DNA from: Streptomyces griseus subsp. griseus
GTDB lineage: Bacteria; Actinomycetota; Actinomycetes; Streptomycetales; Streptomycetaceae
Assembly: GCF_000720255.1 (NCBI RefSeq)
Contig: NZ_JOJE01000028.1
Span: 53,075 to 117,074, forward strand
Reading direction: 5' to 3'
Length of the DNA: 64,000 nucleotides
Positions within the stretch are counted from its first letter, which is position 1. Every line of letters begins with the position of its first letter. Positions 13,750-23,600 of this stretch are shown one piece after another. The notes under the pieces are model-generated. The model worked only from the letters and a program-made list of their open reading frames with translations. It was not told the origin of the DNA and did not search any database. A program made the position numbers and the translations under genes.

Positions 13750-14043
13750 ATGTATGTGGGGACGCTGTCCTTCGACCTGCTCCTCGGCGACGTACGGTCG
13801 CTGAAGGAGAAGCGCTCCGTCGTCCGCCCCATCGTCGCCGAGCTCCAGCGCAAGTACGCGGTGAGCGCGGCCGAGGTGGATCACATGGACCTCCATCGCA
13901 GGGCCGGCATCGGCCTGGCGATGGTGTCCGGCGACGCGGGGCACCTGACCGAGGTGCTCGACCGGTGCGAACGGCTGGTCGCGGGACGCCCCGAGGTGGA
14001 GTTGCTGTCCGTCAGGCGGCGCTTCCACGGCGAAGACGACTGA
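13750..14043 (+). CDS. DUF503 (YlxP-like) protein
   Basis: A 97-residue protein of the DUF503 family, found between infB and rbfA in many Gram-positive bacteria. The N-terminal MYVGTLSFDLLL and LKEKRSVVRPIV are family hallmarks. ATG at 13750 is chosen because the frame extends upstream only as unrelated sequence. The biochemical function is unknown, although its conserved neighbours suggest a link to ribosome maturation. Confidence 0.88.
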   Translation: MYVGTLSFDLLLGDVRSLKEKRSVVRPIVAELQRKYAVSAAEVDHMDLHRRAGIGLAMVSGDAGHLTEVLDRCERLVAGRPEVELLSVRRRFHGEDD

Positions 14044-14087
14044 CGAACCCAGAACGACCCAGACAGGAAAGAACGGGAGACGGACCA

Positions 14088-14534
14088 GTGGCCGACAACG
14101 CGCGGGCCAAGAGGCTGGCGGACCTCATCCGGGAAGTGGTGGCCCAGAAGCTGCAGCGCGGGATCAAGGACCCGCGGCTCGGCTCGCACGTCACCATCAC
14201 CGACACCCGGGTCACGGGTGATCTGCGGGAGGCGACCGTCTTCTACACCGTGTACGGGGACGAGGAGGAGCGGCAGGCGGCGGCCGCCGGACTGGAGAGC
14301 GCCAAGGGCGTCCTGCGCTCCGCGGTCGGCGCGGCGGCGGGCGTGAAGTTCACGCCCACGCTGACCTTCGTCGCCGACGCGCTGCCCGACACCGCCCGGA
14401 CCATCGAGGACCTCCTCGACAGGGCACGCCAGTCCGACGAGAAGGTGCGCGAGGTCTCGGCCGGCGCCACCTACGCCGGCGAGGCGGACCCGTACAAGAA
14501 GCCGGGTGAAGACGAGGACGACACCACCGAATGA
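14088..14534 (+). CDS. rbfA: Ribosome-binding factor A
   Basis: RbfA binds the 30S subunit during late 16S rRNA processing and cold adaptation. The 148-residue product has the family N-terminus (RAKRLADLIREVVAQKL), the KH-like core DPRLGSHVTITDTRV, and an acidic tail. GTG at 14088 gives the expected MADNARAKRL start. The last four bases overlap the ATG of truB (ATGA), implying translational coupling. Confidence 0.95.
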   Translation: MADNARAKRLADLIREVVAQKLQRGIKDPRLGSHVTITDTRVTGDLREATVFYTVYGDEEERQAAAAGLESAKGVLRSAVGAAAGVKFTPTLTFVADALPDTARTIEDLLDRARQSDEKVREVSAGATYAGEADPYKKPGEDEDDTTE

Positions 14535-15436
14535 CCCAGAAGCCCACCCCGCCCGACGGCCTTGTCATCGTCGACAAGCCGTCGGGCTTCACTTCGCACG
14601 ACGTCGTCGCCAAGATGCGGGGCATCGCCAGGACCCGCCGCGTCGGCCACGCCGGCACCCTCGACCCGATGGCCACGGGCGTCCTCGTCCTCGGCGTCGA
14701 GAAGGCGACGAAACTCCTCGGGCACCTCGCGCTCACCGAGAAGGAGTACCTGGGGACCGTCCGCCTCGGACAGACCACCCTCACCGACGACGCCGAGGGC
14801 GAGATCACGGCGTCGGCCGACGCCTCCCAGGTCACCCGCGACGCCATCGACGCCGGCGTCGCCAAGCTGAGCGGCGACATCATGCAGGTGCCGTCCAAGG
14901 TCAGCGCCATCAAGATCAACGGCGTGCGCTCGTACAAGCGGGCCCGCGACGGCGAGGACTTCGAGATCCCCGCCCGGCCCGTCAGGGTCTCGTCCTTCGC
15001 GGTGTACGACGTGCGTGACACCGTCGCCGAGGACGGCACGCCCGTCCTGGACCTGGTCGTGTCGGTGGTCTGCTCCTCCGGCACCTACATCCGCGCCCTG
15101 GCCCGCGACCTCGGTGCCGACCTCGGCGTCGGCGGGCACCTCACGGCCCTGCGCCGCACCCGCGTCGGCCCCTACAAGCTGGACACCGCGAAGACGCTCG
15201 ACCAGCTCCAGCAGGAGCTCACGGTGATGCCGATCGCCGACGCGGCCGCGGCCGCGTTCCCCCGCTGGGACGTGGACGCCAAGCGGTCCCGGCTGCTCCT
15301 CAACGGCGTACGGCTGGAGATGCCCGGCGAGTACGCGGGCGGCGGTCCGGTGGCCGTCTTCGACCCCGAGGGCCGGTTCCTCGCGCTCGTCGAGGAGCAC
15401 AAGGGCAAGGCGAAGAGCCTGGCCGTCTTCGGCTGA
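14531..15436 (+). CDS. truB: tRNA pseudouridine(55) synthase TruB
   Basis: TruB converts U55 to pseudouridine in the T loop of tRNAs. The 301-residue product carries the catalytic motif GHAGTLDPMATG with nucleophile D45, and the KEYLGTVRLG and GTYIRALARDLG segments of the family. A C-terminal TruB_C/PUA-like domain follows. It overlaps rbfA by four bases. Confidence 0.95.
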   Translation: MTQKPTPPDGLVIVDKPSGFTSHDVVAKMRGIARTRRVGHAGTLDPMATGVLVLGVEKATKLLGHLALTEKEYLGTVRLGQTTLTDDAEGEITASADASQVTRDAIDAGVAKLSGDIMQVPSKVSAIKINGVRSYKRARDGEDFEIPARPVRVSSFAVYDVRDTVAEDGTPVLDLVVSVVCSSGTYIRALARDLGADLGVGGHLTALRRTRVGPYKLDTAKTLDQLQQELTVMPIADAAAAAFPRWDVDAKRSRLLLNGVRLEMPGEYAGGGPVAVFDPEGRFLALVEEHKGKAKSLAVFG

Positions 15437-15440
15437 GGGT

Positions 15441-15468
15441 GGTGCCCGGTGCCCGGTGCCCGGTGCCC
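15441..15468. repeat. Four tandem GGTGCCC heptamers
   Basis: The 7-bp unit GGTGCCC is repeated four times exactly, just after truB. The rest of the 294-base gap to the next gene shows no further gene; a plausible ribosome binding site (GGGGAGG) precedes 15731. Confidence 0.9.
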
Positions 15469-15730
15469 ATGGCCCCGGGCCTTACCGGCTCCGGTCCGCC
15501 CGTGGAGCGGCGATCACGGGGTCGTCCACTGTCGCCGCTCCACGGTCCCCCCTCGGTTCCCCCACCCCTAGGCTTATCCAGCAGCCGCCGTTCATTCACC
15601 CGTCCGGGCAGGCGCTCGGAGTGAACCGAGGGAGTGCACGGGGGCGCGTTACGCGCACGATCTGTCCCGCCGATCTTCCCGCGCCTACGGTCGCACGCAG
15701 GGCACGCGCGTACGACGGGGAGGCACGACC

Positions 15731-18700
15731 ATGGCGGAAGGGGCCGCACGGGACCGGTTCCGGAGCGTGGACGAGACAGCGGGGGAGCATGCGGGCGGCA
15801 GGAGAGGCACCCGTGCCCTGCTCCCCGGAGAGCCGTGCCCGAGCGTCCGGCGGGACCAGCTGCCGTGGGACGCGCTCGACACGGCCCTCGTCCGTGTCCA
15901 CGACCTGTCCGGCCGCCCGCGCGGCCTCGGCTTCGTCGCCGACCACCACGGCACGGTGATCACCGCCCACGAGACCGTCGACGGGCCGGCGCGCCTCCTC
16001 CTGCACACCGCCCGGGACCGCCACTGCCTCGCCACCGCCGCCGACGTCACCCCACTGCCCGAACTGGGGCTGGCCCTCGTACGCAGCGAGGGGCTCGGAG
16101 TGGCCCCCCTTCCCGTCTCCGCGCGGGACCGTATCGAGACCGGCACCTACGTCCGTCTCGCCGCCGGGTGCTGGCGCGAGGCGCGGGTTCTGGGGGCGAC
16201 CTCGGCGACGTACACGGCCACCGACCGCTTCCATCTCATCGCCGACGCGCTGGAGTTGGCGATCGGCACGGCCGGCCGGGACGCGCTGCGGCCGGGCGGC
16301 GGGGCGGCCGGGGGGCCGGTGCTCGACGCCGCGACGGGCGCCGTGCTGGGCGTCCTGGGCACCGCGCTCCAGTCCGACGGCCGGGACTACGGGCTCGCCC
16401 TGCCGCTGAACCGCGCAGCGTCCGGGACCGTCACCGGAGGCCCGCTCGCCGACCTGCTCGCTCGCAACGCGGCGACCGTGCCCGCCTACGGCGCCGACCT
16501 CAACCTCGCCGGGATCCTGGAACTCACGGCGACCTCGGTGGCCCAGGACGGCCCGCGGACCGGCATGGAAGGCACCGTCGGGGTGGCCGAGCCGGTCGAA
16601 CGGACCGAACTGATCCGTGAGTTCGCCGACTTCACCCGGAGCCGGTACGCCGTCCTCGGCCTCGTCGGCCCGCCCGGCAGCGGCCGTACGACGGAACTCG
16701 CGGCCCTCGCCGCCCGCCGCCACCGGGGCCCCGAGTCCGCCCCCACCCTCTGGCTGCGCGGCGCCGATCTCAAGGACGGCGACGAGTCCCTGGCGGACGC
16801 GGCCCACCGCGCCCTGAACCGTGCGGCGCGCATCGTCGCCGCCTCCTCCCCGGCCTCCCCGCCCGGCCTCGGGGACATCACCCCCGAGCGTCTGGCCGGC
16901 TCGGCCCGCGCCGCCGACCGTCCCCTGCTCCTGCTGCTCGACGGCCCGGAGGAGATGCCGCCCCTGCCGGCACACCGGCTCGGCACATGGACCCGGGGAA
17001 CGGTGAGGTGGCTGGGGGAGAGCGGGGCACGGCTGGTGGTGGCGTGCGGGGAGGAGTACTGGGAGGAGTCGCAGTTCCCGAGGGAGGTGCTGTACCGGGG
17101 AGAGGGGCTGTCCGAGGGCGATGCCTTTGAGGCGCCGGGTGACCGCAGGGGTGCTCTCGTGGCGCCGGGTGACCGCAGGGGTGCTCTCGTGGCGCCGGGT
17201 GACCGCAGGGGTGCTCTCGTGGCGCCGGGTGACCCGTCGGCCCCTCCGGCGTCCGACGACGAGGCCGGTCGGGCCGAAGGGAGGTCCGAGGAGGCGGCCC
17301 CCGGGGACGGGACGGGCAGGTGCGGCGGGGGCGACAACTCCCCTCCGCGGCTCCCACCCTGCGTCCGCCTCGGCGATCTCCGGGAGCCCGAAGCCGCCCT
17401 GGCCCGCGCGCGCTACCGGATCCCCGACGGCAGCCTCCACGCCCCCGACGCCCGCCACCCCCTCACCCTCCGCCTCCTCGCCGAGCTCCGCGCCGCCCTC
17501 CCCGACGCTCCGTTCACCCCCCTCGACCGCGACGAGGTGTTCGCGGCCTACCTCGACCTGATGTGCCTGCGCATCGCGGTACGGCTCGCCGCGGACACCG
17601 GCCTGCGCGGCACCGCCGTCCGCCGGCTCGCCGCCAAGGTCGGCGGCCAGATCCACGAGGCCGCCCGGCGCAGCCTCGGCCCCGGACAGGGCGAGCTGAA
17701 CAGGGAGTCGTTCGAGGCGGTGTTCCCGTGGGGCCCGGCCCCGGCCCGCCTCGGCGGCGGCACCGGCTGGGCCTCGGCCGTACTCACCGAAGGCCTCCTC
17801 GTCCCCGCGGGCAGCGGCTACCGCTTCGCCCACGAGGAACTCGCCGACTGGATCCAGGGCACCCACCTCGACCTGGACGAGGCCCTGCACGCCCTGGTCC
17901 ACCGCCGCCGCGATCCGGACGGTACCGAACACCCCCTTCCCGTACCGCACCACCGCATCGGCCCCGTCGTCCAGTCCCTGCTCCTCCTCGCCCGCCGGCA
18001 CGGCGCCCGCGACCTCGCCTCCCGCCTGGCCGACCTGCTGCACGCCCTGGACGCCGACCCGCACTCCTGGTGGGCCGCCCGCCTGCTCTCCCGGACCCTG
18101 CTGCGGGTCCCGGACGCCACGCCCTACACCGGCGTCCTGCGCCTGCTCGCCGACCGGGTCGTGGCCTGGCGGCAGAGCGGGCGGACCGTGCCCGAGGAGT
18201 TCGGTCCCGCGTTCTGGAGCGACCTGCGCCTCCCGCAGGACCGCCGCTTCGACCTGCTGCGCCGGCTCGTCCTCGCCGACCCCGCCCCGCAGGACACCGA
18301 CACCCCCCGCTACCTGGACGCGGCCGCCCGGTTCCTCGCCGCCGACGCCACCGCCGTACAGCCGTACCTGACGCGCTGGTTCGACGACGAGCGTCCCTTG
18401 CCCGCGACCCCGCACGCGACCGTGGCCACGGCCGCGCAGGCGCTGCTGCACACGCATCGGCACCGGGCGCTCGACGACCTCACGGAGGCCCTCGCGCAAG
18501 CCACCCATCGGCGGGCCGACGAACTGCTCACCGTCCTCACCGAGGAGGAGCCGTCCGCGATCTGCCGGGCCGTCGACCGCTGGGTGCGCGACGAGCGGCC
18601 GGACCGACGGGCGGCGGCGGTGGCGTACGGGCTGTGCGCCGCCGCACATGTCCGTGCCGACGCCGACCGTGACCTGCTGCGCCGCGCCGCCCTCACGCTG

Positions 18701-19540
18701 GTCGCCCGCCCCGCCGACTGCACCCTGCACGGCGGCGCGCTCGCCCTCCTCGTCCAGGATCCGTACACCAGGGACGGCCACCTCCCGCGGGCGCTGGAGC
18801 GCTTCGCCGCCGGGGACCCGCAGTTCCCGCCGAGCGCGCTGGCCGCCGCGCTGCACACCCACTCCGAGCCGGTCCTGAAGGCCTTCCTGGCCCGTCTGTG
18901 CCGAGGCTCCGACACCGGAGAGACCCTGCGCACGCTCGCCGACGCGACCACTGCGGCCCTGGCCCGCCGGGTCGCCGTCGTGATCCGCGAGGTGGTCGAC
19001 GAGCGGCCGGAGGCGGCCGACCACCTGGCCGCGTACGTCGACCGCCGCCTGAACCTGGACCACGAACCGACCACCCGCTCCGTCCTGCACCCCTTGGTCA
19101 CCGGGCTGCTGGACGAGGCCCTCCTCGACGGTGACCTGCGGGAAGGCTGCGATTCGGAGTCCACGCGGGCCGCGTTGGCCGCCGTGCTGGCCGCTCCCGG
19201 CACCTCAGTCTCCCGCCCCCTGCGCCATGAACTGCGCGATTTCCTCCTGGCCCGGGAGAACGCCCCCGCGGTGCTCGACGCCGTGCTGGACACCGCCGTC
19301 CGGCACGGCGGCGACGATCTGCGCGACCTCGTGCACCGCGTCGGCCTGCGTCTCGTCCGCACCCCGGACGGGGCGACCCGCTTCGACCGCGCCCTCGTCG
19401 ACCTGAGCCGCGCCGTACCGGGCTTCGCCGCCCAGGTGACCGGCTGGCTGACCACCGCCCCCGCGGACTGGGCCGCGGTGGTCGGCCCCAGCACCCGGCG
19501 GACCATCGAGAACCTGGCCGGGCCGCGCGTCCCGGCCTGA
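15731..19540 (+). CDS. Trypsin-fold/P-loop NTPase fusion protein, both sites degenerate
   Basis: A 1269-residue multidomain protein. Residues ~50-230 resemble a trypsin-like domain: TAH gives the histidine H80, but the expected Asp is glycine (G113 in ELGLALV) and the GDSGGP motif reads GAAGGP, with A193 replacing the catalytic serine. A P-loop NTPase follows, with GPPGSGRT (residues 313-320) carrying Arg in place of the Walker A Lys. The Walker B-like strand is LLLLLDGPEE. Residues ~468-500 contain three APGDRRGALV repeats. The rest, to the C-terminus, is helical and resembles HEAT/TPR-type scaffolds. The architecture recalls STAND-type signalling or conflict proteins; function is inferred only loosely. 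Confidence 0.8.
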   Translation: MAEGAARDRFRSVDETAGEHAGGRRGTRALLPGEPCPSVRRDQLPWDALDTALVRVHDLSGRPRGLGFVADHHGTVITAHETVDGPARLLLHTARDRHCLATAADVTPLPELGLALVRSEGLGVAPLPVSARDRIETGTYVRLAAGCWREARVLGATSATYTATDRFHLIADALELAIGTAGRDALRPGGGAAGGPVLDAATGAVLGVLGTALQSDGRDYGLALPLNRAASGTVTGGPLADLLARNAATVPAYGADLNLAGILELTATSVAQDGPRTGMEGTVGVAEPVERTELIREFADFTRSRYAVLGLVGPPGSGRTTELAALAARRHRGPESAPTLWLRGADLKDGDESLADAAHRALNRAARIVAASSPASPPGLGDITPERLAGSARAADRPLLLLLDGPEEMPPLPAHRLGTWTRGTVRWLGESGARLVVACGEEYWEESQFPREVLYRGEGLSEGDAFEAPGDRRGALVAPGDRRGALVAPGDRRGALVAPGDPSAPPASDDEAGRAEGRSEEAAPGDGTGRCGGGDNSPPRLPPCVRLGDLREPEAALARARYRIPDGSLHAPDARHPLTLRLLAELRAALPDAPFTPLDRDEVFAAYLDLMCLRIAVRLAADTGLRGTAVRRLAAKVGGQIHEAARRSLGPGQGELNRESFEAVFPWGPAPARLGGGTGWASAVLTEGLLVPAGSGYRFAHEELADWIQGTHLDLDEALHALVHRRRDPDGTEHPLPVPHHRIGPVVQSLLLLARRHGARDLASRLADLLHALDADPHSWWAARLLSRTLLRVPDATPYTGVLRLLADRVVAWRQSGRTVPEEFGPAFWSDLRLPQDRRFDLLRRLVLADPAPQDTDTPRYLDAAARFLAADATAVQPYLTRWFDDERPLPATPHATVATAAQALLHTHRHRALDDLTEALAQATHRRADELLTVLTEEEPSAICRAVDRWVRDERPDRRAAAVAYGLCAAAHVRADADRDLLRRAALTLVARPADCTLHGGALALLVQDPYTRDGHLPRALERFAAGDPQFPPSALAAALHTHSEPVLKAFLARLCRGSDTGETLRTLADATTAALARRVAVVIREVVDERPEAADHLAAYVDRRLNLDHEPTTRSVLHPLVTGLLDEALLDGDLREGCDSESTRAALAAVLAAPGTSVSRPLRHELRDFLLARENAPAVLDAVLDTAVRHGGDDLRDLVHRVGLRLVRTPDGATRFDRALVDLSRAVPGFAAQVTGWLTTAPADWAAVVGPSTRRTIENLAGPRVPA
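17132..17233. repeat. Three perfect 30-bp tandem repeats inside the fusion gene
   Basis: The 30-bp unit at 17132-17161 is repeated exactly at 17162-17191 and 17192-17221, followed by 12 bases of a fourth copy. It encodes APGDRRGALV three times in a linker between the NTPase core and the helical region. In-frame copy-number change here would leave the protein intact. Confidence 0.95.
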
Positions 19541-19641
19541 GACCGGATGCCGATGCGGGCCGAGGGCACGCGGCATGGCACCCTTAGACCTGCGCAACAG
19601 GTCAACGGTAACTACGGGCAAGCGTTCGAGGAGCGGTCACA

Positions 19642-20604
19642 GTGCAGCGCTGGCGTGGCTTGGAGGAGATCCCCCAGGACTGGGGGCGCAGCGTCGTCAC
19701 CATCGGCTCCTACGACGGAGTGCACCGCGGACACCAGCTGATCATCCGGCACGCGGTGGACCGGGCGCGGGAGCTGGGTGTTCCGGCGGTCGTCGTCACC
19801 TTCGACCCGCACCCCAGCGAGGTCGTCCGCCCCGGCAGCCACCCGCCACTGCTGGCCGCGCACCATCGCCGCGCCGAACTGATGGCGGGCCTCGGCGTCG
19901 ACGCGGTCCTGATCCTCCCCTTCACCACCGAGTTCTCGAAGCTGTCGTCGGCCGACTTCGTCGTGAAGGTCCTCGTCGACAAGCTGCACGCCAAGGCGGT
20001 CGTCGAGGGCCCCAACTTCCGCTTCGGCCACAAGGCCGCGGGCAACGTGGAGTTCCTCGCCGAGCAGGGCAAGGTCTACGACTTCGAGGTCGAGGTCGTC
20101 GATCTGTACGTCACCGGCGAGGCGGGCGGCGGCGAACCGTTCTCCTCGACGCTGACCCGGCGCCTGGTCGCCGAGGGCGACGTCGCGGGCGCCGGGGAGA
20201 TCCTCGGCCGGCCGCACCGGGTGGAGGGCGTGGTGGTACGCGGGGCTCAGCGGGGCCGCGAGCTCGGCTTCCCGACCGCCAACGTCGAGACGCTGCCCCA
20301 CACCGCGATCCCCGCCGACGGCGTCTACGCCGGCTGGCTGCACGCGGCCGGCGAGGCCATGCCGGCCGCCATTTCCGTCGGCACGAACCCGCAGTTCGAC
20401 GGCACGGAGCGCACGGTGGAGGCGTACGCCATCGACCGCGTGGGCCTCGATCTGTACGGGCTGCACGTCGCCGTCGACTTCCTCGCGTTCGTGCGCGGCC
20501 AGGCGCGGTTCGAGACGCTGGAGGCCCTGCTGGAGCAGATGGCGCAGGACGTGAAGCGGTGCCGGGAGCTGGTGGCCGAGGCGGAGGCCGCGGAGACGCA
20601 GTAG
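19642..20604 (+). CDS. ribF: Bifunctional riboflavin kinase/FAD synthetase
   Basis: RibF phosphorylates riboflavin to FMN and adenylates FMN to FAD. The 320-residue product has the N-terminal nucleotidylyltransferase domain with GSYDGVHRGHQ (GxH-type nucleotide-binding motif). The C-terminal riboflavin kinase domain has GRELGFPTANV and the following Pro/Thr/Asn residues of the flavokinase site. GTG at 19642 starts the expected N-terminus (MQRWRGLEEIP). It is monocistronic by appearance, ending at a strong hairpin shared with the convergent gene. Confidence 0.95.
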   Translation: MQRWRGLEEIPQDWGRSVVTIGSYDGVHRGHQLIIRHAVDRARELGVPAVVVTFDPHPSEVVRPGSHPPLLAAHHRRAELMAGLGVDAVLILPFTTEFSKLSSADFVVKVLVDKLHAKAVVEGPNFRFGHKAAGNVEFLAEQGKVYDFEVEVVDLYVTGEAGGGEPFSSTLTRRLVAEGDVAGAGEILGRPHRVEGVVVRGAQRGRELGFPTANVETLPHTAIPADGVYAGWLHAAGEAMPAAISVGTNPQFDGTERTVEAYAIDRVGLDLYGLHVAVDFLAFVRGQARFETLEALLEQMAQDVKRCRELVAEAEAAETQ

Positions 20605-20627
20605 CCGACGGCGGCTTCGTTCGTACG

Positions 20628-20677
20628 ACGACGAAGGGCGGCCGGTGCCTGCGGAGGCACCGGCCGCCCTTCGTCGT
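20628..20677. terminator. 23-bp perfect hairpin between convergent genes
   Basis: Bases 20628-20650 pair perfectly with 20655-20677 around the loop GCGG. It lies between ribF (+) and the large minus-strand ATPase gene, so it probably terminates both transcripts. Confidence 0.9.
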
Positions 20678-20695
20678 GCCGTGAGTCGCCCGGGG

Positions 20696-23600
20696 TTACT
20701 GCTGCTGCGGGGGCGGCGGGGGAGGGGTCTGGCCGTCGGGGTGCGGCGGTTGCTGGGCGTGGGGATCCTGCGGGGGCTGGGGTGCTGCCTGCGGGTAGCC
20801 CGCGGGGTAACCGGGCTGACCCGGTTGGCCGGGCTGGCCCTGGTGTGGCGGGTAGGGCTCACCGGCGTGCGGGTAGGGCTGACCGGCGTGCGGGTACGGC
20901 TGCGGCTGGCCGGGGGCGGCCTGCCCGGGCTGGGCCTCTCCGCCCTGCGGATAGGGCTGACCCGGGGCGTACGGCTGGCCGGGGTGCGGGGGCTGAGGGT
21001 AGGCACCGGGCTGACCGGGATGCTGTGGCCCGGGGCCGGGCCGGCCGGGGGCCTGCTGGCCCGGGGCGGGGTGCCCGGGCATCGGCTGCCCCGGCATCGG
21101 CTGCCCCGGCATCGGCTGCCCCGGCATCGGGTGCCCCGGCATCGGCTGGCCGGGATGGGGCTGCCCGGCGTGGGGCTGCCCGGCGTGGGGCTGCCCGGCG
21201 TGGGGCTGCCCGGGGTGGGGCTGGCCCGGGTACTGGCCGGGGTACTGCTGACCCGGGAACGGGCCCGGCATGGGCTGGTCCGGGGCCTGCGGGCTGGGCA
21301 TCGGCGGGGCGGCCACCGGCGGCGGGTTGCCGTCGGAGGTCCACAGGCCGTGCGCCTGCTGGTGGCGGACGAAGTCCTCGGCGACCATCGCCGCGAGGTT
21401 GAAGTACGCCTCCCGCACCTTCGGCCGCATCATGTCGAGGTTGACCTCGGCACCGGCGGAGAGATGCTCGTCGAAGGGCACCACGACGACGCCCCGGCAC
21501 CGTGTCTCGAAGTGCGACACGATGTCCTCGACCTTGATCATCTTTCCGGTCTCGCGCACACCCGAGATCACGGTGATGGAGCGCGAGACCAGCCCGGCGT
21601 ACCCGTGCGCGGACAGCCAGTCCAGCGTCGTACTGGCGCTGCTCGCACCGTCCACGGACGGCGTCGAGATGATGATGAGCTGGTCGGCGAGGTCGAGCAC
21701 ACCGCGCATGGCGCTGTAGAGCAGACCGGTGCCCGAGTCGGTGAGGATGACCGGGTACTGCTTGCCGAGCACCTCGATCGCCCGCCGGTAGTCCTCGTCG
21801 TTGAAGGTCGTGGACACGGCCGGGTCGACGTCGTTGGCGATGATCTCCAAGCCGGAGGGGGCCTGGGAGGTGAACCGCCGGATGTCCATGTACGAGTGGA
21901 GGTACGGGATCGCCTGGACGAGGTCACGGATGGTGGCCCCGGTCTCCCGGCGCACCCGGCGGCCGAGCGTGCCGGCGTCCGGGTTGGCGTCGATGGCGAG
22001 GATCTTGTCCTGCCGCTCTATGGCGAGGGTGGAGCCGAGCGCGGTGGTCGTGGTCGTCTTGCCGACGCCGCCCTTGAGGCTGATCACGGCGATGCGGTAG
22101 CAGGAGAGCACCGGTGTGCGGATCAGCTCCAACTTCCGCTGCCGCTCGGCCTCCTCCTTCTTCCCCCCGATCTTGAACCGGGAGGGCGCGGACGTGGGGC
22201 GTCCGCTCTTCGCCTTCTGCTTCTTGTTGTTGAGCAGCCGGTCGGAGGACAGCTCCACGGCCGCGGTGTAACCGAGCGGCGCGGCACCGGGGTTCGTCAC
22301 CTGGCGCTGGTCGTGCTGCATCGGCTGCGGCCACGCGGCCCCGGCCCGCGGGTCCACGGGCTGCGGTGCGCCCTGCGGGTGCTGACCGGCGTGCTGGGGC
22401 GGCTGAGCGCCGTGCGGGGTCCCGTGCGGGGGCGCCCCTTCGGGCTGCGGCTGTCCCTGCTGGGCCGGGGGCTGCGGCGCGTTCGGGTACGGGAAGCCGT
22501 AGCCGCCCGCAGCGTTCGGCGGGGGGAAGCCGTAACCCGCGGCGGCGCTGGGGTCGGCCTGGGGTGCCGCGGGCGGCTGCGGCTGCGGCTGTGGAGCTGG
22601 AGGCGTGGGCTGGGGCTGCCCCTGCTGTGCGTTCGGGTACGGGTAGCCGTACGCACCGGCCGTGTCGGGGGCCGGGGGGAAGCCGTAACCACCGGGCGTC
22701 TGGGGCGTACCGGGCCCCGGGGGCTGCGGGGCGCCGGGCCCTGCCTGCGCGTGGGGCGCGGCGGGGTGCGGGAAGCCGTAGCCGTGCTGCGGGTTCTGCG
22801 GGGTGGCCGGGGCTTGTGCCGCCGCCGGGTTCCAGGCGGGCGGCCCCGGCTGTGGAGCCTGTGGCTGGACGGGCTGCTGCGGGGGCGGCACGGGCGACTG
22901 TCCCTGCGACGGCTGGACATTGGGGTGCTCGCTCGGCGTCGCCGGGTCCGCAGGCTGCGGCTGTGCGGGCCACTGTGCGGCCGGGGCGGGCGCGGCGGGC
23001 TGGTACGACGGCGGCAGCGGCGGCACCCCGCTCCGCGGCACGGGCGGAGGAGCCCAGGCGGTGGACGGCGCGTCGTGCGCCGCGGCGGGCGGAGTGCCCT
23101 GCGGCTCGGCATGCGGCGCGGCTGGGCCGGCCTCGTGGGACGCGCTGACCTGCGGGGTTTCGGCGGCAGGCTCGGGCACGGGCGCCGCGGCACCGGCATG
23201 CGCGGCATCGGCATGCGCGTCGGCGGCGTGGGCGTCGGCGGCGTGTGCGTCGGTGGGAACCCGCGTCTCCTCGGAGCCGGTGACATCCTCGCCCCGCGCC
23301 GTTTCGGCTTCGGGCACGGCACTCTCAGCGTCGGCGTCCGAGAGCGGGGCCTCCTCGGCCTCGCCGCTCTCAGCCACCACGGTGCCCTCAGCCCCGGCCA
23401 CCGGAGCCGCGAAACCCTCCGAGCCCTCATCCTCCGCCGCAGCGGACGCGTCGTCACCGTCAGGGCGCGAGCCGTCGAAGTCCAAGTCGCCCGAACCGGC
23501 CGACTCTTCCTCGGCAACCGCCCCGTCGACGTCGGCAGCCGTGTCAGCCCCACCGGAGACCTCGGCCTCCTCACCCGTCGCCGTGACCGGCGCGGAGCTG

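Noticed and set aside
17132..17233. Short tandem repeats considered as a CRISPR array
   Set aside because: Units are contiguous without spacers, in frame, and encode APGDRRGALV; no cas genes in the window.
15596..19090. Long minus-strand frame antisense to the trypsin/NTPase fusion gene
   Set aside because: No recognised domain; the plus strand has a coherent multidomain protein and good start.
21061..21240. 15-bp repeats (GCATCGGCTGCCCCG type) considered as a regulatory array
   Set aside because: They are explained by [10 protein letters not shown] protein repeats of the ATPase tail.
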